DNA of 64,000 nucleotides from Altericroceibacterium spongiae (GCF_003610805.1 NZ_RAPF01000001.1:310001-374000), one strand, 5' to 3'; positions 18,019 through 26,188 are shown, counted from the stretch's first letter. Program-made: numbers and translations. The notes: a model not told the origin generated them from the letters alone.

Positions 18019-18055
18019 TAATATTATTTTATATTTTTAATTTAAAATAATATTA
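18019..18055. repeat. Perfect 13-bp inverted repeat upstream of the Crp/Fnr gene
   Basis: TAATATTATTTTA (18019-18031) and its exact reverse complement (18043-18055) are separated by 11 bases. The centre is about 40 bases upstream of the regulator start, a position suited to an autoregulatory operator. In DNA this AT-rich a chance repeat is possible. Confidence 0.5.
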
Positions 18056-18180
18056 GCGGTTTAATATGTTTGAGATCCTGAGTCACAATATATGATTGCT
18101 TTTCTTTTTATATTAACAAAAGATATGAGAAAAAAAGTTTTCGATATACAAATGTTAATGGCTTAAATTTTTAATTTAAA
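18033..18180. repeat. Two copies of a 14-bp sequence in the divergent intergenic region
   Basis: ATTTTTAATTTAAA occurs at 18033-18046 and exactly again at 18167-18180, once near each of the two divergent genes. The first copy overlaps the loop and right arm of the 13-bp inverted repeat. A shared binding site is possible, but low complexity makes coincidence plausible. Confidence 0.4.
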
Positions 18181-18242
18181 TATCAAAAACATTCTATTGT
18201 TAAATTTTATGTTAATTATTTTAGCTTTAAAGGATCATGATT

Positions 18243-18449
18243 ATGGCAAGAAGGTTTCTTTGCCTTTTAAAAAAGCATAAAGTAAATAGGAGGAAGGTTT
18301 GGTTTGATGGAATTAATTACCGTACAAAATGTAATAATTGTCATGTAATGTTGATAAGAGATCTACATGGTTGGCGCGAGTTCTCAGAGGAAATTGATCA
18401 TAACACATTAAGAAAAGAAATTTCTCTCATGAAAAACAAGAGTAGCTGA
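18243..18449 (+). CDS. Small basic protein with a CxxC pair
   Basis: This is a 68-residue, strongly basic protein beginning MARRFLCLLKKHKVNRRKV. A later part contains FDGINYRTKCNNCHVMLIRD and the tryptophan-containing HGWREF. The layout (Cys-Leu-Leu near the N-terminus, then C-N-N-C, then R/W-rich tail) resembles small sphingomonad proteins of unknown function that look like single zinc knuckles. AAAGGA at 18229-18234 is 8 bases from the ATG at 18243, but only 2 from the ATG at 18237, so the former is chosen. It is divergent from the Crp/Fnr gene and equally AT-rich. No function is assigned. Confidence 0.6.
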   Translation: MARRFLCLLKKHKVNRRKVWFDGINYRTKCNNCHVMLIRDLHGWREFSEEIDHNTLRKEISLMKNKSS

Positions 18450-18690
18450 CTTAAATGTTAATTAATTTTATTTTTATTATAAAAACTTTTTGATCATTGT
18501 CTGAAATATCGTCAATGCTAAGCGACTATGCTGTTCCATTTAGAGATTTTTGTCGAAAAGTAGTTGATTTTTAATCAAATATATTTAATATTTGTTAGAT
18601 TTATTGTGCAATTTTAGTTGTGAGTTTCCTGTTTTCATATATATATTACAAGTACTTAGCTACTATATATTCGTGCGATTTTGTTTGAGC
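18450..18690. other. AT-rich intergenic sequence
   Basis: About 240 bases of very AT-rich sequence follow the small gene. I see no coding frame of useful length, no hairpin with a T-run and no repeat matching the upstream intergenic region. It ends where base composition returns to that of the chromosome, at the edge of the IS701-type relic. Confidence 0.5.
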
Positions 18691-18759
18691 GATCTGTTTG
18701 CGCGCGGGGCTCAATAAACTCTGTAGGTCGGCTGAATTTGGCGCTACTTTGGCAGAGGT

Positions 18760-19500
18760 ATAATTTTTGTGTTTCCCATATCGGTGATTGCATGATCGGC
18801 CTCCGTGCAGCTTCGCTTTTATGGAGGCTGGCGATGGAAGAGGGCTGGCAGGCGGATCTTGAGCGGTGACTCGCGCCGTATCTGGAAGGCCTGGGTAACA
18901 AAACGCGGCGCCGGATGTGCCCAGCCTATATCGTATATCGTAGGCCTGAAGGACGCCGGTGATCGATTGCAAGAGCATCCAGCCCATGGTCGCCCGCTCG
19001 AATGCGATCTCTTATGACCGGCTTCATCATTTCATTGGGGTGGGTCTGTGGGACTGCGTCCCGCTGGAAGCGACCTTGTGGAAGAAGGCGGACGAATTGG
19101 CTGGCGGTGACGGAGCCTGGTTGATCATCGGCGATACCGCTCTGTCCAAGAAGGGCAAGGCTTCGGTTGGCATTCCCCTTCCCATACGCCACAGCGCTGA
19201 ACAAAAATGCGAACTGTCAGACACTGATGTCGGTGACGCTGGCCTTAGGCGAAGTTCCCTTCATGCTGTGAGCTAGCGGCTGATGCTGCGTGCACGGACG
19301 AGGCGGGTGCCCTACCTATTTGCAGGAATACCGCATCAAGCCCGAAATTGCGATTTCAGCACCTGTGCTGATGAAGGAGGTCGGCATGGATGGCTCTTTC
19401 AATGGATTTGCGCACTCGGATCTTGGCAGCGGTGGATATGCGGCCACTCTGGACCTGACGTGGGATCGTGTGGATTTCACTACGCTGGCAAATTGATTTT
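18760..19500 (+). pseudogene. IS701-family transposase relic
   Basis: The fragments read as an IS701-type DDE transposase. MEEGWQADLER is followed by TGA where Trp is expected, then LAPYLEGLGNKTRRRMCPAY, then a frameshift. In a further frame come KSIQPMVARSN, YDRLHHFIGVGLWDCVPLEA and DGAWLIIGDTALSKKGKASV (first catalytic Asp region), then another frame change to YLQEYRIKPEIA. After that the match fades, with a possible second Asp region (AHSDLGSGGY). The C-terminal half of a normal 400-residue transposase is missing. It is clearly inactive. Confidence 0.8.
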
Positions 19501-19890
19501 ACGCCTGAGGGCCATGTGCGAACGGTAAAGCGCCGACTGTGGTTGCAGTGGGAGAAACGCTGCTGGCTGCACTTCAGGAGGCATATGCTGGACGGACCAG
19601 CAATTAGGTGATTGAGCGCGGGGCAGCCCGTAAAATCTGTGAAGAAAGCGTTTCACGCAGTGTCGCAAAGGAGTGCTGTCTATGCGACACCTTACACACT
19701 GTGCACAGGTGCGGTTTGGGCTGCGGAAGTGGGCGTAAAAATGTCAGAATTGGCGCAAATAATAGTTCGGATCATCTGCGTGCGGTGGCTGAAGCAATCG
19801 AATTACGTGCCTTAGGTTCAATATGAACCTCGGAGTGCTGTAGCTTGACCAACAATTGTCGTATAAATGGCTAAATTCAAGGGAACTTAG
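19501..19890. other. Debris between the IS701 relic and tRNA-Pro
   Basis: No convincing gene is present; the short open frames have no family resemblance. A perfect 7-3-7 palindrome (AGGTTCA-ATA-TGAACCT) lies at 19814-19830, about 60 bases from the tRNA 3' end. It could be a weak terminator for the leftward tRNA transcript or a leftover site from the element; there is no T-run. Confidence 0.4.
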
Positions 19891-19967
19891 TGGTCGGGGA
19901 GAGAGGATTCGAACCTCCGGCCCCTGCCTCCCGAAGACAGTGCTCTACCAGGCTGAGCTACTCCCCG
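19891..19967 (-). tRNA. tRNA-Pro (anticodon CGG)
   Basis: The minus strand folds as a complete tRNA. The acceptor is CGGGGAG/CTCCCCG with A73 and an encoded CCA, the D arm is AGCTCAGCCTGGTAGAGC, and the anticodon stem CTGTC/GGCAG carries loop TTCGGGA (anticodon CGG). The T arm has GGTTCGAATCC. Its 3' end faces the accessory island. A promoter is visible 50 bases upstream. Confidence 0.97.
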
Positions 19968-20018
19968 ACCGGTGCTGCCGCCCGACCCGAAAGTCATGGC
20001 GGCGCGAGGCAGGTGGGC

Positions 20019-20047
20019 CCTATAGGAGGGGCTTCGCGCTCTGGCAA
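20019..20047 (-). promoter_or_regulatory. Promoter of tRNA-Pro
   Basis: On the minus strand TTGCCA (20042-20047) and TATAGG (20019-20024) are separated by 17 bases and lie about 50 bases upstream of the tRNA. Both hexamers are close to the sigma-70 consensus, and the GC-rich bases after the -10 are typical for stable RNA promoters. Confidence 0.6.
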
Positions 20048-20162
20048 GCACCCTTTTGCAGCAGATGGGAAGATTGTGGATAAGAAGCGCGCCAATGGCG
20101 TGTTTTGGCTACTTTTTTGGCAGAAGCGAAGTCTGTTCAAACACTCTTCCGCAGGATTTCCC

Positions 20163-21137
20163 ATGGTCAGTGCAGCATCGACTCCTGAAAATCATCGGTC
20201 CGCGCCTGATCATTTTGAATGGCAATACCTCGATCTGATGCAACGAATCCGGGAAAACGGAAGTGAACGGCGGGACCGGACCGGAGTGGGAACACGCTCG
20301 CTTTTTGGGGCGATGATGCGGTTCGATCTGTCGGACGGACGGATGCCGCTGATTACGACTAAGCGGGTCTATTGGAAAACCGCCACGCGGGAAATGCTGT
20401 GGTTTCTGACAGGCGATACGAATATCCGGGTTTTGCTGGAGCAGGGAGTGCGGATCTGGAGCGACTGGCCGCTGGCGCATTACCGGGAAGTGACGGGTCT
20501 GGAGATTTCTCAGGATGCGTTTGAACGACGCATTGTGGAGGATACGGCTTTTGCTGCGAAATGGGGCGATCTGGGGCCGGTTTATGGCAAGCAGTGGGTG
20601 GACTGGCCAAGTTTCGAACCGGTCGATGAGTCGTCTGGAGAAGGGCTGTTCCGGCGCGGAAACGGTATCAATCAGGTTGCGCAAGTTGTTGAAAGTTTAA
20701 AGAATAATCCCGGAAGCCGGCGCCATATTATCGAGGGCTGGAATGTCGCCGAGCTGGAGCGGATGGCGCTGCCGCCCTGCCACAAGACCTATCAGTTCCA
20801 TGTTGCCGAAGGACGTCTCAACGGGCTGCTTTATCAACGCTCCTGCGATGTCGCTCTGGGGCTTCCTTTCAATTTGTGGTCAGCGGCTCTGTTGCAAAGG
20901 ATGCTGGCGCAGCAGACCGGGCTGGAACCGGGCGAATTCGTGTGGATGGGCGGCGATGTGCATCTCTATCTCAACCACGAAGCGCTTGTGAAAGAACAGC
21001 TTTCCCGGGAACCGGCGGGCATTCCACGGCTTGAGATAAAGAGACAGCCAGAGTCGATTTTCGACTATCGGATCGAGGATTTCGAAGTGACCGGTTATGA
21101 GCCTAAGGGGGCCATAAAGGCCCCTATCGCGGTCTGA
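20163..21137 (+). CDS. thyA: Thymidylate synthase (long type)
   Basis: ThyA methylates dUMP to dTMP with methylene-tetrahydrofolate. The motifs are RDRTGVGTRSLFG near the N-terminus, the nucleophile Cys in ALPPCHKTYQF, YQRSCDVALGLPFN, GGDVHLYLNH, and a canonical end KAPIAV. At 324 residues it is longer than the 264-residue enteric enzyme. Extra sequence after IWSDWP (about 30 residues) and after the QWVDWP region makes it resemble the long Lactobacillus-type enzymes. ATG at 20163 is used; the same frame is open back through the antisense of tRNA-Pro, which cannot be coding. Confidence 0.95.
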   Translation: MVSAASTPENHRSAPDHFEWQYLDLMQRIRENGSERRDRTGVGTRSLFGAMMRFDLSDGRMPLITTKRVYWKTATREMLWFLTGDTNIRVLLEQGVRIWSDWPLAHYREVTGLEISQDAFERRIVEDTAFAAKWGDLGPVYGKQWVDWPSFEPVDESSGEGLFRRGNGINQVAQVVESLKNNPGSRRHIIEGWNVAELERMALPPCHKTYQFHVAEGRLNGLLYQRSCDVALGLPFNLWSAALLQRMLAQQTGLEPGEFVWMGGDVHLYLNHEALVKEQLSREPAGIPRLEIKRQPESIFDYRIEDFEVTGYEPKGAIKAPIAV

Positions 21138-21266
21138 CAGGAGCCGAACAGAGCCATAAAGCGGCCGAACAGAACCTTACCATCCGAATAATTGACTGTT
21201 TCGCTAAAGAGCAATAATATGTCTTTCTAATAAAGATATATTCCATAGCGAGCGGGAGAGACTCGA

Positions 21267-22547
21267 ATGGCGAAGGAAGGCCACGGAGCCGGGAGCAATC
21301 GTCCGCGATTGTCTCTTCACGTGCCCGAACCGAAAGGCAGGCCGGGCGATCCGGCCAATTTTTCCGATCTCAAAATCCCGGAGGCCGGTGCGCAGCCGCG
21401 GCCCGACGAGCATTGCGCCCCGAAAGAGACCTTTCCGCTCTGCGACGATCTGATCCGCGTGCTGGGTGACGATAATTTTGCGCACGGCCTATGGGACCCG
21501 CAGCTCCACCCTGACAAGCTCCGCGCAATCCTGCGCGATATGGCGCTGGTGCGGGCCTTCGACGACCGGCTTTATCGCAGCCAACGTCAGGGCAAGACCA
21601 GCTTCTATATGAAATGTATCGGGGAGGAAGCAACCTCGGTAGCGGCGACACATGCGCTCGATTTCGAGGATATGACATTCCCTTCCTATCGCCAGCAGGG
21701 CATTTTGATTGCGCGCGGCTACCCGCTGGTCGAAATGGTCAATCAGATCTATTCGAACCGCGCCGATAAGCTGAAAGGGCGCCAGCTTCCGATCCTTTAT
21801 TCGAGCCGCGAATACGGTTTCTTCACCGTGTCGGGCAATCTGACGACGCAGGTGCCGCAGGCGGTGGGCTGGGCGATGGCCAGTGCCATTCGCAATGACA
21901 GCCGTATTTCGGCGAGCTGGACGGGTGAGGGCTCAACGGCGGAAGGCGATTTCCATTCTGCTATGACTTTCGCCACCGTCTATAATGCGCCGACGATCTT
22001 CAACATCGTCAACAATCAATGGGCGATTTCGAGCTTCTCGGGCTTTGCCGGAAGCGAACGGGCGACATTTGCCGCACGCGCCATCGGCTATGGCGTGGCG
22101 GGGTTGCGCGTCGATGGCAACGATCCGCTGGCGGTTTATGCGGCCGAACGCTGGGCGGCGGACCGGGCGCGCAGCAATCACGGCCCCACGCTGATCGAAT
22201 TCTTCACCTATCGCGCCGAAGGCCATTCCACTTCGGACGACCCATCTGCCTATCGTTCCGCGCAGGAGCGCGAGGAATGGCCGCTGGGCGATCCGGTCAT
22301 GCGGTTGAAAGACCATCTTATCGCGATTGGCGAATGGTCCGAAGAGCAGCAGGAAGCGATGGATAAAGAGCTGGCCGAACAGGTCCGCATGGCGACGAAG
22401 GAAGCCGAAAAGAACGGGATTCTGGGCCATGGCCTGCATCACCCCTTCCACACCATGTTCGAAGATGTGTTCGAAGAACTGCCGTGGAATCTGAAAGAAC
22501 AGAGCGAAGCGGCTCTGCGCGAGAGGAAGCTGAAATGGCCGGAATGA
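21267..22547 (+). CDS. bkdA1: Branched-chain 2-oxoacid dehydrogenase E1 alpha subunit
   Basis: This 426-residue thiamine-diphosphate subunit decarboxylates 2-oxoisovalerate and related keto acids from Val, Ile and Leu. A long N-terminal extension (1-75) precedes the fold. The phosphorylation-loop-like region YRSQRQGKTSFYMKC and the TPP-binding motif GEGSTAEGDFH ending at IVNNQWAIS are both present. RAEGHSTSDDPSAYR near 325-339 is characteristic of the branched-chain rather than the pyruvate enzyme. The gene overlaps the E1 beta start by 13 bases, so the subunits are translated together. An E3 gene is not in the window and is presumably shared with other complexes. Confidence 0.93.
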   Translation: MAKEGHGAGSNRPRLSLHVPEPKGRPGDPANFSDLKIPEAGAQPRPDEHCAPKETFPLCDDLIRVLGDDNFAHGLWDPQLHPDKLRAILRDMALVRAFDDRLYRSQRQGKTSFYMKCIGEEATSVAATHALDFEDMTFPSYRQQGILIARGYPLVEMVNQIYSNRADKLKGRQLPILYSSREYGFFTVSGNLTTQVPQAVGWAMASAIRNDSRISASWTGEGSTAEGDFHSAMTFATVYNAPTIFNIVNNQWAISSFSGFAGSERATFAARAIGYGVAGLRVDGNDPLAVYAAERWAADRARSNHGPTLIEFFTYRAEGHSTSDDPSAYRSAQEREEWPLGDPVMRLKDHLIAIGEWSEEQQEAMDKELAEQVRMATKEAEKNGILGHGLHHPFHTMFEDVFEELPWNLKEQSEAALRERKLKWPE

Positions 22548-23602
22548 TCCATGAAGAAGACGATCCGGTAAGTCTGGCCGATGCGCCCACCCGGCGGCTC
22601 AATATGATCGAAGCGATCAACGATGCGCTCGACATCATGCTGGCGCGTGATCCCGATGTGGTGATTATGGGCCAGGATGTCGGTTATTTCGGAGGTGTCT
22701 TTCGGGCCACTGCCGGTTTGCAGGAGAAGCATGGCAAGACCCGTGTGTTCGATACGCCGATCACCGAATGCGGCATTATCGGCGCGGCTGTGGGGATGGG
22801 CGCTTACGGGTTACGCCCGGTGCCCGAAATCCAGTTCGCCGACTATATATATCCCGGTCTCGATCAACTGGTGAGCGAAGCGGCAAGACTGCGCTATCGT
22901 TCGGCAGGAGAGTTTATTTCCCCGATGACCGTGCGCACACCCTTTGGCGGTGGTATTTTCGGCGGGCAGACGCATAGTCAGAGCCCGGAAGCGCTCTTCG
23001 CCCATGTTTCGGGGCTGAAAACGGTGGTGCCTTCCACGCCCTACGATGCCAAAGGGCTGCTGATTGCGGCAATCGAAGATAACGATCCGGTGATCTTCTT
23101 CGAGCCCAAGCGGATCTATAACGGCCCGTTTGACGGGTATTATGACCGGCCCAGTAAGCCGTGGAAGGCCCACGACGCTTCCGAAGTGCCTGAAGGCTAT
23201 TACACTATCCCGCTCGGCAAGGCACGCATGGTCCGTGAAGGCGAGACGCTGACCGTGCTGGCCTATGGCACGATGGTACATGTGGTGGAATCGGTCTGCC
23301 GGGAAAAGGGCGTCGATGCCGAAGTGCTCGATCTGCGCACGCTGGTGCCGCTCGACATAGAGGCTGTGGAAAAATCTGTGAAGAAGACGGGGAAATGTCT
23401 CGTCGTGCATGAGGCGACCCGCACAGCCGGTTTCGGAGCGGAGCTTTCGGCGCTGGTGCAGGAGCGATGCTTCTATCATCTCGAAGCCCCGGTCCAGCGT
23501 GTGACCGGTTTCGACACACCCTATCCGCATAGTCTCGAATGGGCCTTCTTTCCCGGCCCGATCCGCATCGGCGAGGCAATCGATATGTTGTTGAGCGAGT
23601 AA
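22535..23602 (+). CDS. bkdA2: Branched-chain 2-oxoacid dehydrogenase E1 beta subunit
   Basis: This is the 355-residue partner of E1 alpha, completing the heterotetramer active site. Typical stretches are NMIEAINDALDIMLARDPDV, GQDVGYFGGVF, VFDTPITECGIIGAAVGMGA, EIQFADYIYPGLDQ and the C-terminal transketolase domain with LVVHEATRTAGFGAEL. The start was set at ATG 22535, where GAGAGGA at 22521-22527 gives a good ribosome site and the family N-terminus begins. Longer starts within E1 alpha add unrelated residues. The E2 gene follows after 4 bases. Confidence 0.94.
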   Translation: MAGMIHEEDDPVSLADAPTRRLNMIEAINDALDIMLARDPDVVIMGQDVGYFGGVFRATAGLQEKHGKTRVFDTPITECGIIGAAVGMGAYGLRPVPEIQFADYIYPGLDQLVSEAARLRYRSAGEFISPMTVRTPFGGGIFGGQTHSQSPEALFAHVSGLKTVVPSTPYDAKGLLIAAIEDNDPVIFFEPKRIYNGPFDGYYDRPSKPWKAHDASEVPEGYYTIPLGKARMVREGETLTVLAYGTMVHVVESVCREKGVDAEVLDLRTLVPLDIEAVEKSVKKTGKCLVVHEATRTAGFGAELSALVQERCFYHLEAPVQRVTGFDTPYPHSLEWAFFPGPIRIGEAIDMLLSE

Positions 23603-23606
23603 GCCC

Positions 23607-25001
23607 ATGGCCCGATTTACATTCAACCTGCCCGATATTGGCGAAGGCATTGCCGAGGCTGAAATTGTCGCCTGGCATGTGAAAGTGGGCGACATGGTGG
23701 AGGAAGACGGCCGCCTTGCCGATATGATGACCGATAAGGCCACGGTGGAGATGGAAAGCCCGGTGGCTGGCCGAATTCTCGAAGTGGCGGGGGACGCGGG
23801 CGATGTGGTCGCCATCGGTTCTCCGCTGGTGGTGATCGAAGTGGAAGGCGCCGTGCCCGAAGATGTGGCGGAGGCGAATGCCGAGACGGCGGAAGAGGCC
23901 GCACCGGCTCCGATGCCGAAAGATCCCGAAATGGAACAACGGATCGAGGCTGAAGCACCTGAACTTTCCAATGTCAGGGATGCCGTGGACGCTGCCGGGC
24001 AGACAGAACCGGCACCAGAGCCTGCTTCCGCGCCTGTGCCAAAGCCGGCACCTGCTCCGAAACCGGTTCCGAAAAGTGCCAGTCCGGCTCATCGTCCGGC
24101 TCCCAGCGCACCCGTTGCCAGTTCGCGCAAAGTGCAGGCCAGCCCGGCTGTGCGCCAGCGGGCGAAGGATCTGGGGATCGACCTCGCTGATATCCGCCCC
24201 GCTCAGGACGGGCGGATCCGCCATGGCGATCTCGATGCCTTTATCTCTTACGGCGATAGCGAGGGCTATGCGCCGGTTGGCGGCGGGACACGAGACGACG
24301 ATGTGGTGCGGGTGATCGGTATGCGGCGGCGCATTGCCGAGAATATGGCTGCATCGAAGCGGAATATCCCGCATTTCTCCTATGTCGAGGAATGCGATGT
24401 CACCGATTTCGAAAAGCTGCGCAGCGATCTGAACGGCGATCGGGGGGAGCGCCCCAAACTGACCATGCTGCCGTTGCTCATCGCCGCTATCTGCCGGGTG
24501 TTGCCCGATTATCCGATGATAAATGCCCGCTATGACGATGAGGCCAACACCGTTACGCGCCATGGCGAAGTGCATATGGGCATGGCCGTGCAAACCGACG
24601 CCGGGCTGATGGTGCCGGTGATCCGTAATGCCGAAAGCCGCAATCTGTGGCAGCTTGCCAAGGATATTGCGCGACTGGCCGATGCAGCGCGTAATGGCAC
24701 GGCCCGGTCCGAAGAATTATCCGGTTCGACTATGACGATCACTTCGCTCGGGCCGCTGGGCGGTGTGGCGAGCACACCGGTTATCAATCGGCCCGAAGTG
24801 GCGATTATTGGCCCCAACCGGATCGTGGAGCGGCCCATGTTCATGCCTGACGGGATCGGCGGGGAACGGATTGAAAAGCGCAAGCTGATGAACCTGTCGA
24901 TTTCCTGCGATCACCGGGTGGTCGATGGTTATGATGCGGCGAGCTTTGTGCAGGCTGTCAAACGGCTGATCGAAACCCCGGCGCTGATTCTGGCGCGCTG
25001 A
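23607..25001 (+). CDS. bkdB: Dihydrolipoamide acyltransferase (E2) of the branched-chain complex
   Basis: This is a 464-residue E2. A single N-terminal lipoyl domain carries lipoyl Lys44 in MTDKATVEM. A long Pro/Ala/Glu-rich linker (about 90-175) leads to a peripheral subunit-binding domain (KVQASPAVRQRAKDLGIDL, then IRHGDLDAFI), a second short linker, and the catalytic acyltransferase domain ending with SCDHRVVDGYDAASF, which holds the active-site His and Asp. One lipoyl domain and RRRIAENMAASKRNIPHFSY fit the branched-chain branch. It is the last gene of the E1 alpha/E1 beta/E2 operon. Confidence 0.94.
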   Translation: MARFTFNLPDIGEGIAEAEIVAWHVKVGDMVEEDGRLADMMTDKATVEMESPVAGRILEVAGDAGDVVAIGSPLVVIEVEGAVPEDVAEANAETAEEAAPAPMPKDPEMEQRIEAEAPELSNVRDAVDAAGQTEPAPEPASAPVPKPAPAPKPVPKSASPAHRPAPSAPVASSRKVQASPAVRQRAKDLGIDLADIRPAQDGRIRHGDLDAFISYGDSEGYAPVGGGTRDDDVVRVIGMRRRIAENMAASKRNIPHFSYVEECDVTDFEKLRSDLNGDRGERPKLTMLPLLIAAICRVLPDYPMINARYDDEANTVTRHGEVHMGMAVQTDAGLMVPVIRNAESRNLWQLAKDIARLADAARNGTARSEELSGSTMTITSLGPLGGVASTPVINRPEVAIIGPNRIVERPMFMPDGIGGERIEKRKLMNLSISCDHRVVDGYDAASFVQAVKRLIETPALILAR

Positions 25002-25176
25002 GGAGAGGGCGTTCATCACCGCAGACGCGCCTGCCGGGGCGCCAGGGTTTTGGTGCCCGGGTTTGGTGACAGTTTCGGACAGGGGAAGAAAAGGCACAAA
25101 CCCACGTAATTGCACGAGTCCGGCCGGTACTGTGGATAGTTTTTCAGAGAAAATGTCACTTTGCATTTCTGCGCCG

Positions 25177-25205
25177 TTGACAGCTTCTCTTTGCTGACAT
25201 AGAGG
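25177..25205 (+). promoter_or_regulatory. Candidate promoter for the tRNA-Asp pair
   Basis: TTGACA at 25177-25182 is followed after 17 bases by TAGAGG (25200-25205), 31 bases before the first tRNA-Asp. The -35 is perfect and the -10 is weak. The 235 bases between the E2 stop and the tRNA hold no other recognisable element. Confidence 0.45.
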
Positions 25206-25236
25206 CGCTGCACCCAAGCGGACAACACGCTATTCA

Positions 25237-25313
<77 letters not shown>

Positions 25314-25398
25314 CTTGGGGATCGAGCAATCGATCAGGGGGAGCCGGTTCCCAGGTCCGGTTTTTCCCGATTGCCCGAATTTAGCGCAAACACCTTAA

Positions 25399-25475
<77 letters not shown>

Positions 25476-25502
25476 CTTGGGATCAGATAAAGCAAGTGAA
25501 AG

Positions 25503-25526
25503 CGGCGCCCCTGAGGCGCCGTTTTT
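25503..25526 (+). terminator. Intrinsic terminator after the tRNA-Asp pair
   Basis: CGGCGCC-CCTGA-GGCGCCG forms a 7-bp GC stem followed by TTTTT. It is 27 bases past the second tRNA and in the right orientation. Confidence 0.9.
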
Positions 25527-25582
25527 CGTATGTTCATACGTAGTGTGACACAAGTCTCTTCAGGATGTTGAAGAGGTTTCCG

Positions 25583-25912
25583 ATGACGCGTTATTGTCTG
25601 TTACTGGCCAGTACTCTGACCCTTGCCGCCTGTTCCGCCAATACCGGGCTGGAGCAATCGGTGACCGATATGGGTGGCAAATGCGACGCGGTCATGACCT
25701 ATGATATCGACTTCGATCGTTTCGATGAAACCGCGCAGCAGATCGCTCATGGAACGGGCTGTCATATCACCGCAGACCTTGCCGATCTGGGGGCGGTGGA
25801 ACCGCAACCCGTCAAGGGCGTGATGACCCCGCGCGCCGCACTGGCCGAAGCGATCAAGGGAACACGGATTGCGGTTGTCGAGCAGAAACCCGATGAAATT
25901 GTCGTGAAGTGA
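25583..25912 (+). CDS. Stand-alone STN-domain lipoprotein
   Basis: This is a 109-residue protein with a lipoprotein signal (hydrophobic core, lipobox TLAAC). The mature part is essentially one STN-like domain, the short domain found at the N-termini of secretins and some TonB receptors. The pattern is FDRFDETAQQIAHGTGCHIT, then PVKGVMTPRAALAEAIKGTR and a closing IVVK strand. No barrel or secretin core follows. The ATG at 25583 has AGAGG six bases upstream; the ATG at 25565 has no site and is rejected. It may bind a partner in an outer-membrane complex encoded elsewhere. That is inference; no partner is adjacent. Confidence 0.65.
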   Translation: MTRYCLLLASTLTLAACSANTGLEQSVTDMGGKCDAVMTYDIDFDRFDETAQQIAHGTGCHITADLADLGAVEPQPVKGVMTPRAALAEAIKGTRIAVVEQKPDEIVVK

Positions 25913-25975
25913 AGGCTGGTATTGTGCCGGCATCGCGCCGGCATCGCGTCGGTTCAGGGCCGGGCGGGCGCTATA

Positions 25976-26188
25976 TTACCCCCAGCGCCCGGTCTCCATC
26001 CAGATAAGGAAGCGCCGCAGGGGCAGCAGCCAGGCGATACCCAGCACGATATAGACCACGGTCTGCACCAGAACGGGCAGGGCTCCGATCCAGGGGGACA
26101 GCATCATCACTGCCAGCGCATAGATTGTCAGGAAGGCCAGCAGACCCAGAATCCCGAGCGGAATGCGCAGGGTCGGCTTCCGGCGCAT
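25976..26188 (-). CDS. DUF2842 family membrane protein
   Basis: This is a 70-residue protein with two transmembrane helices (about 9-30 and 38-58) and the family-type ends MRRKPTLRIPLG and PLRRFLIWMETGRWG. The function of the family is unknown. The start overlaps the stop of the cyclo-ligase gene as TGATG, so it is translated from the same mRNA. The order cyclo-ligase then DUF2842 recurs in alphaproteobacteria as far as I know. Confidence 0.82.
   Translation of the reverse strand: MRRKPTLRIPLGILGLLAFLTIYALAVMMLSPWIGALPVLVQTVVYIVLGIAWLLPLRRFLIWMETGRWG

Larger units (their letters stand above)
16336..19890. mobile_element. Decayed accessory island adjoining tRNA-Pro
   Basis: Between the tonB stop and the 3' end of tRNA-Pro the sequence changes character. 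It starts with a broken IS5-type transposase, then an AT-rich segment (about 17160-18690) with two intact-looking genes, then a broken IS701-type transposase and about 390 bases of debris. The placement against a tRNA 3' end is typical of integrated elements. No integrase gene and no second copy of the tRNA end were found, so the mechanism of arrival is open. Confidence 0.55.

Noticed and set aside
16336-19890. Phage or integrative element with its own integrase
   Set aside because: No recombinase, phage structural or replication gene is visible, and no second copy of the tRNA-Pro 3' end was found.
19890-20162. N-terminal extension of thyA beginning MVGERGFEPPAPASRRQ, open in frame with thyA
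   Set aside because: It is the antisense translation of tRNA-Pro, a well-known annotation artefact. The thymidylate synthase family begins near the ATG at 20163.
22811-24593. Two long minus-strand frames (386 and 462 codons) opposite the E1 beta and E2 genes
   Set aside because: They overlap each other and certain genes, and show His/Arg-rich, low-information protein sequence typical of shadows.
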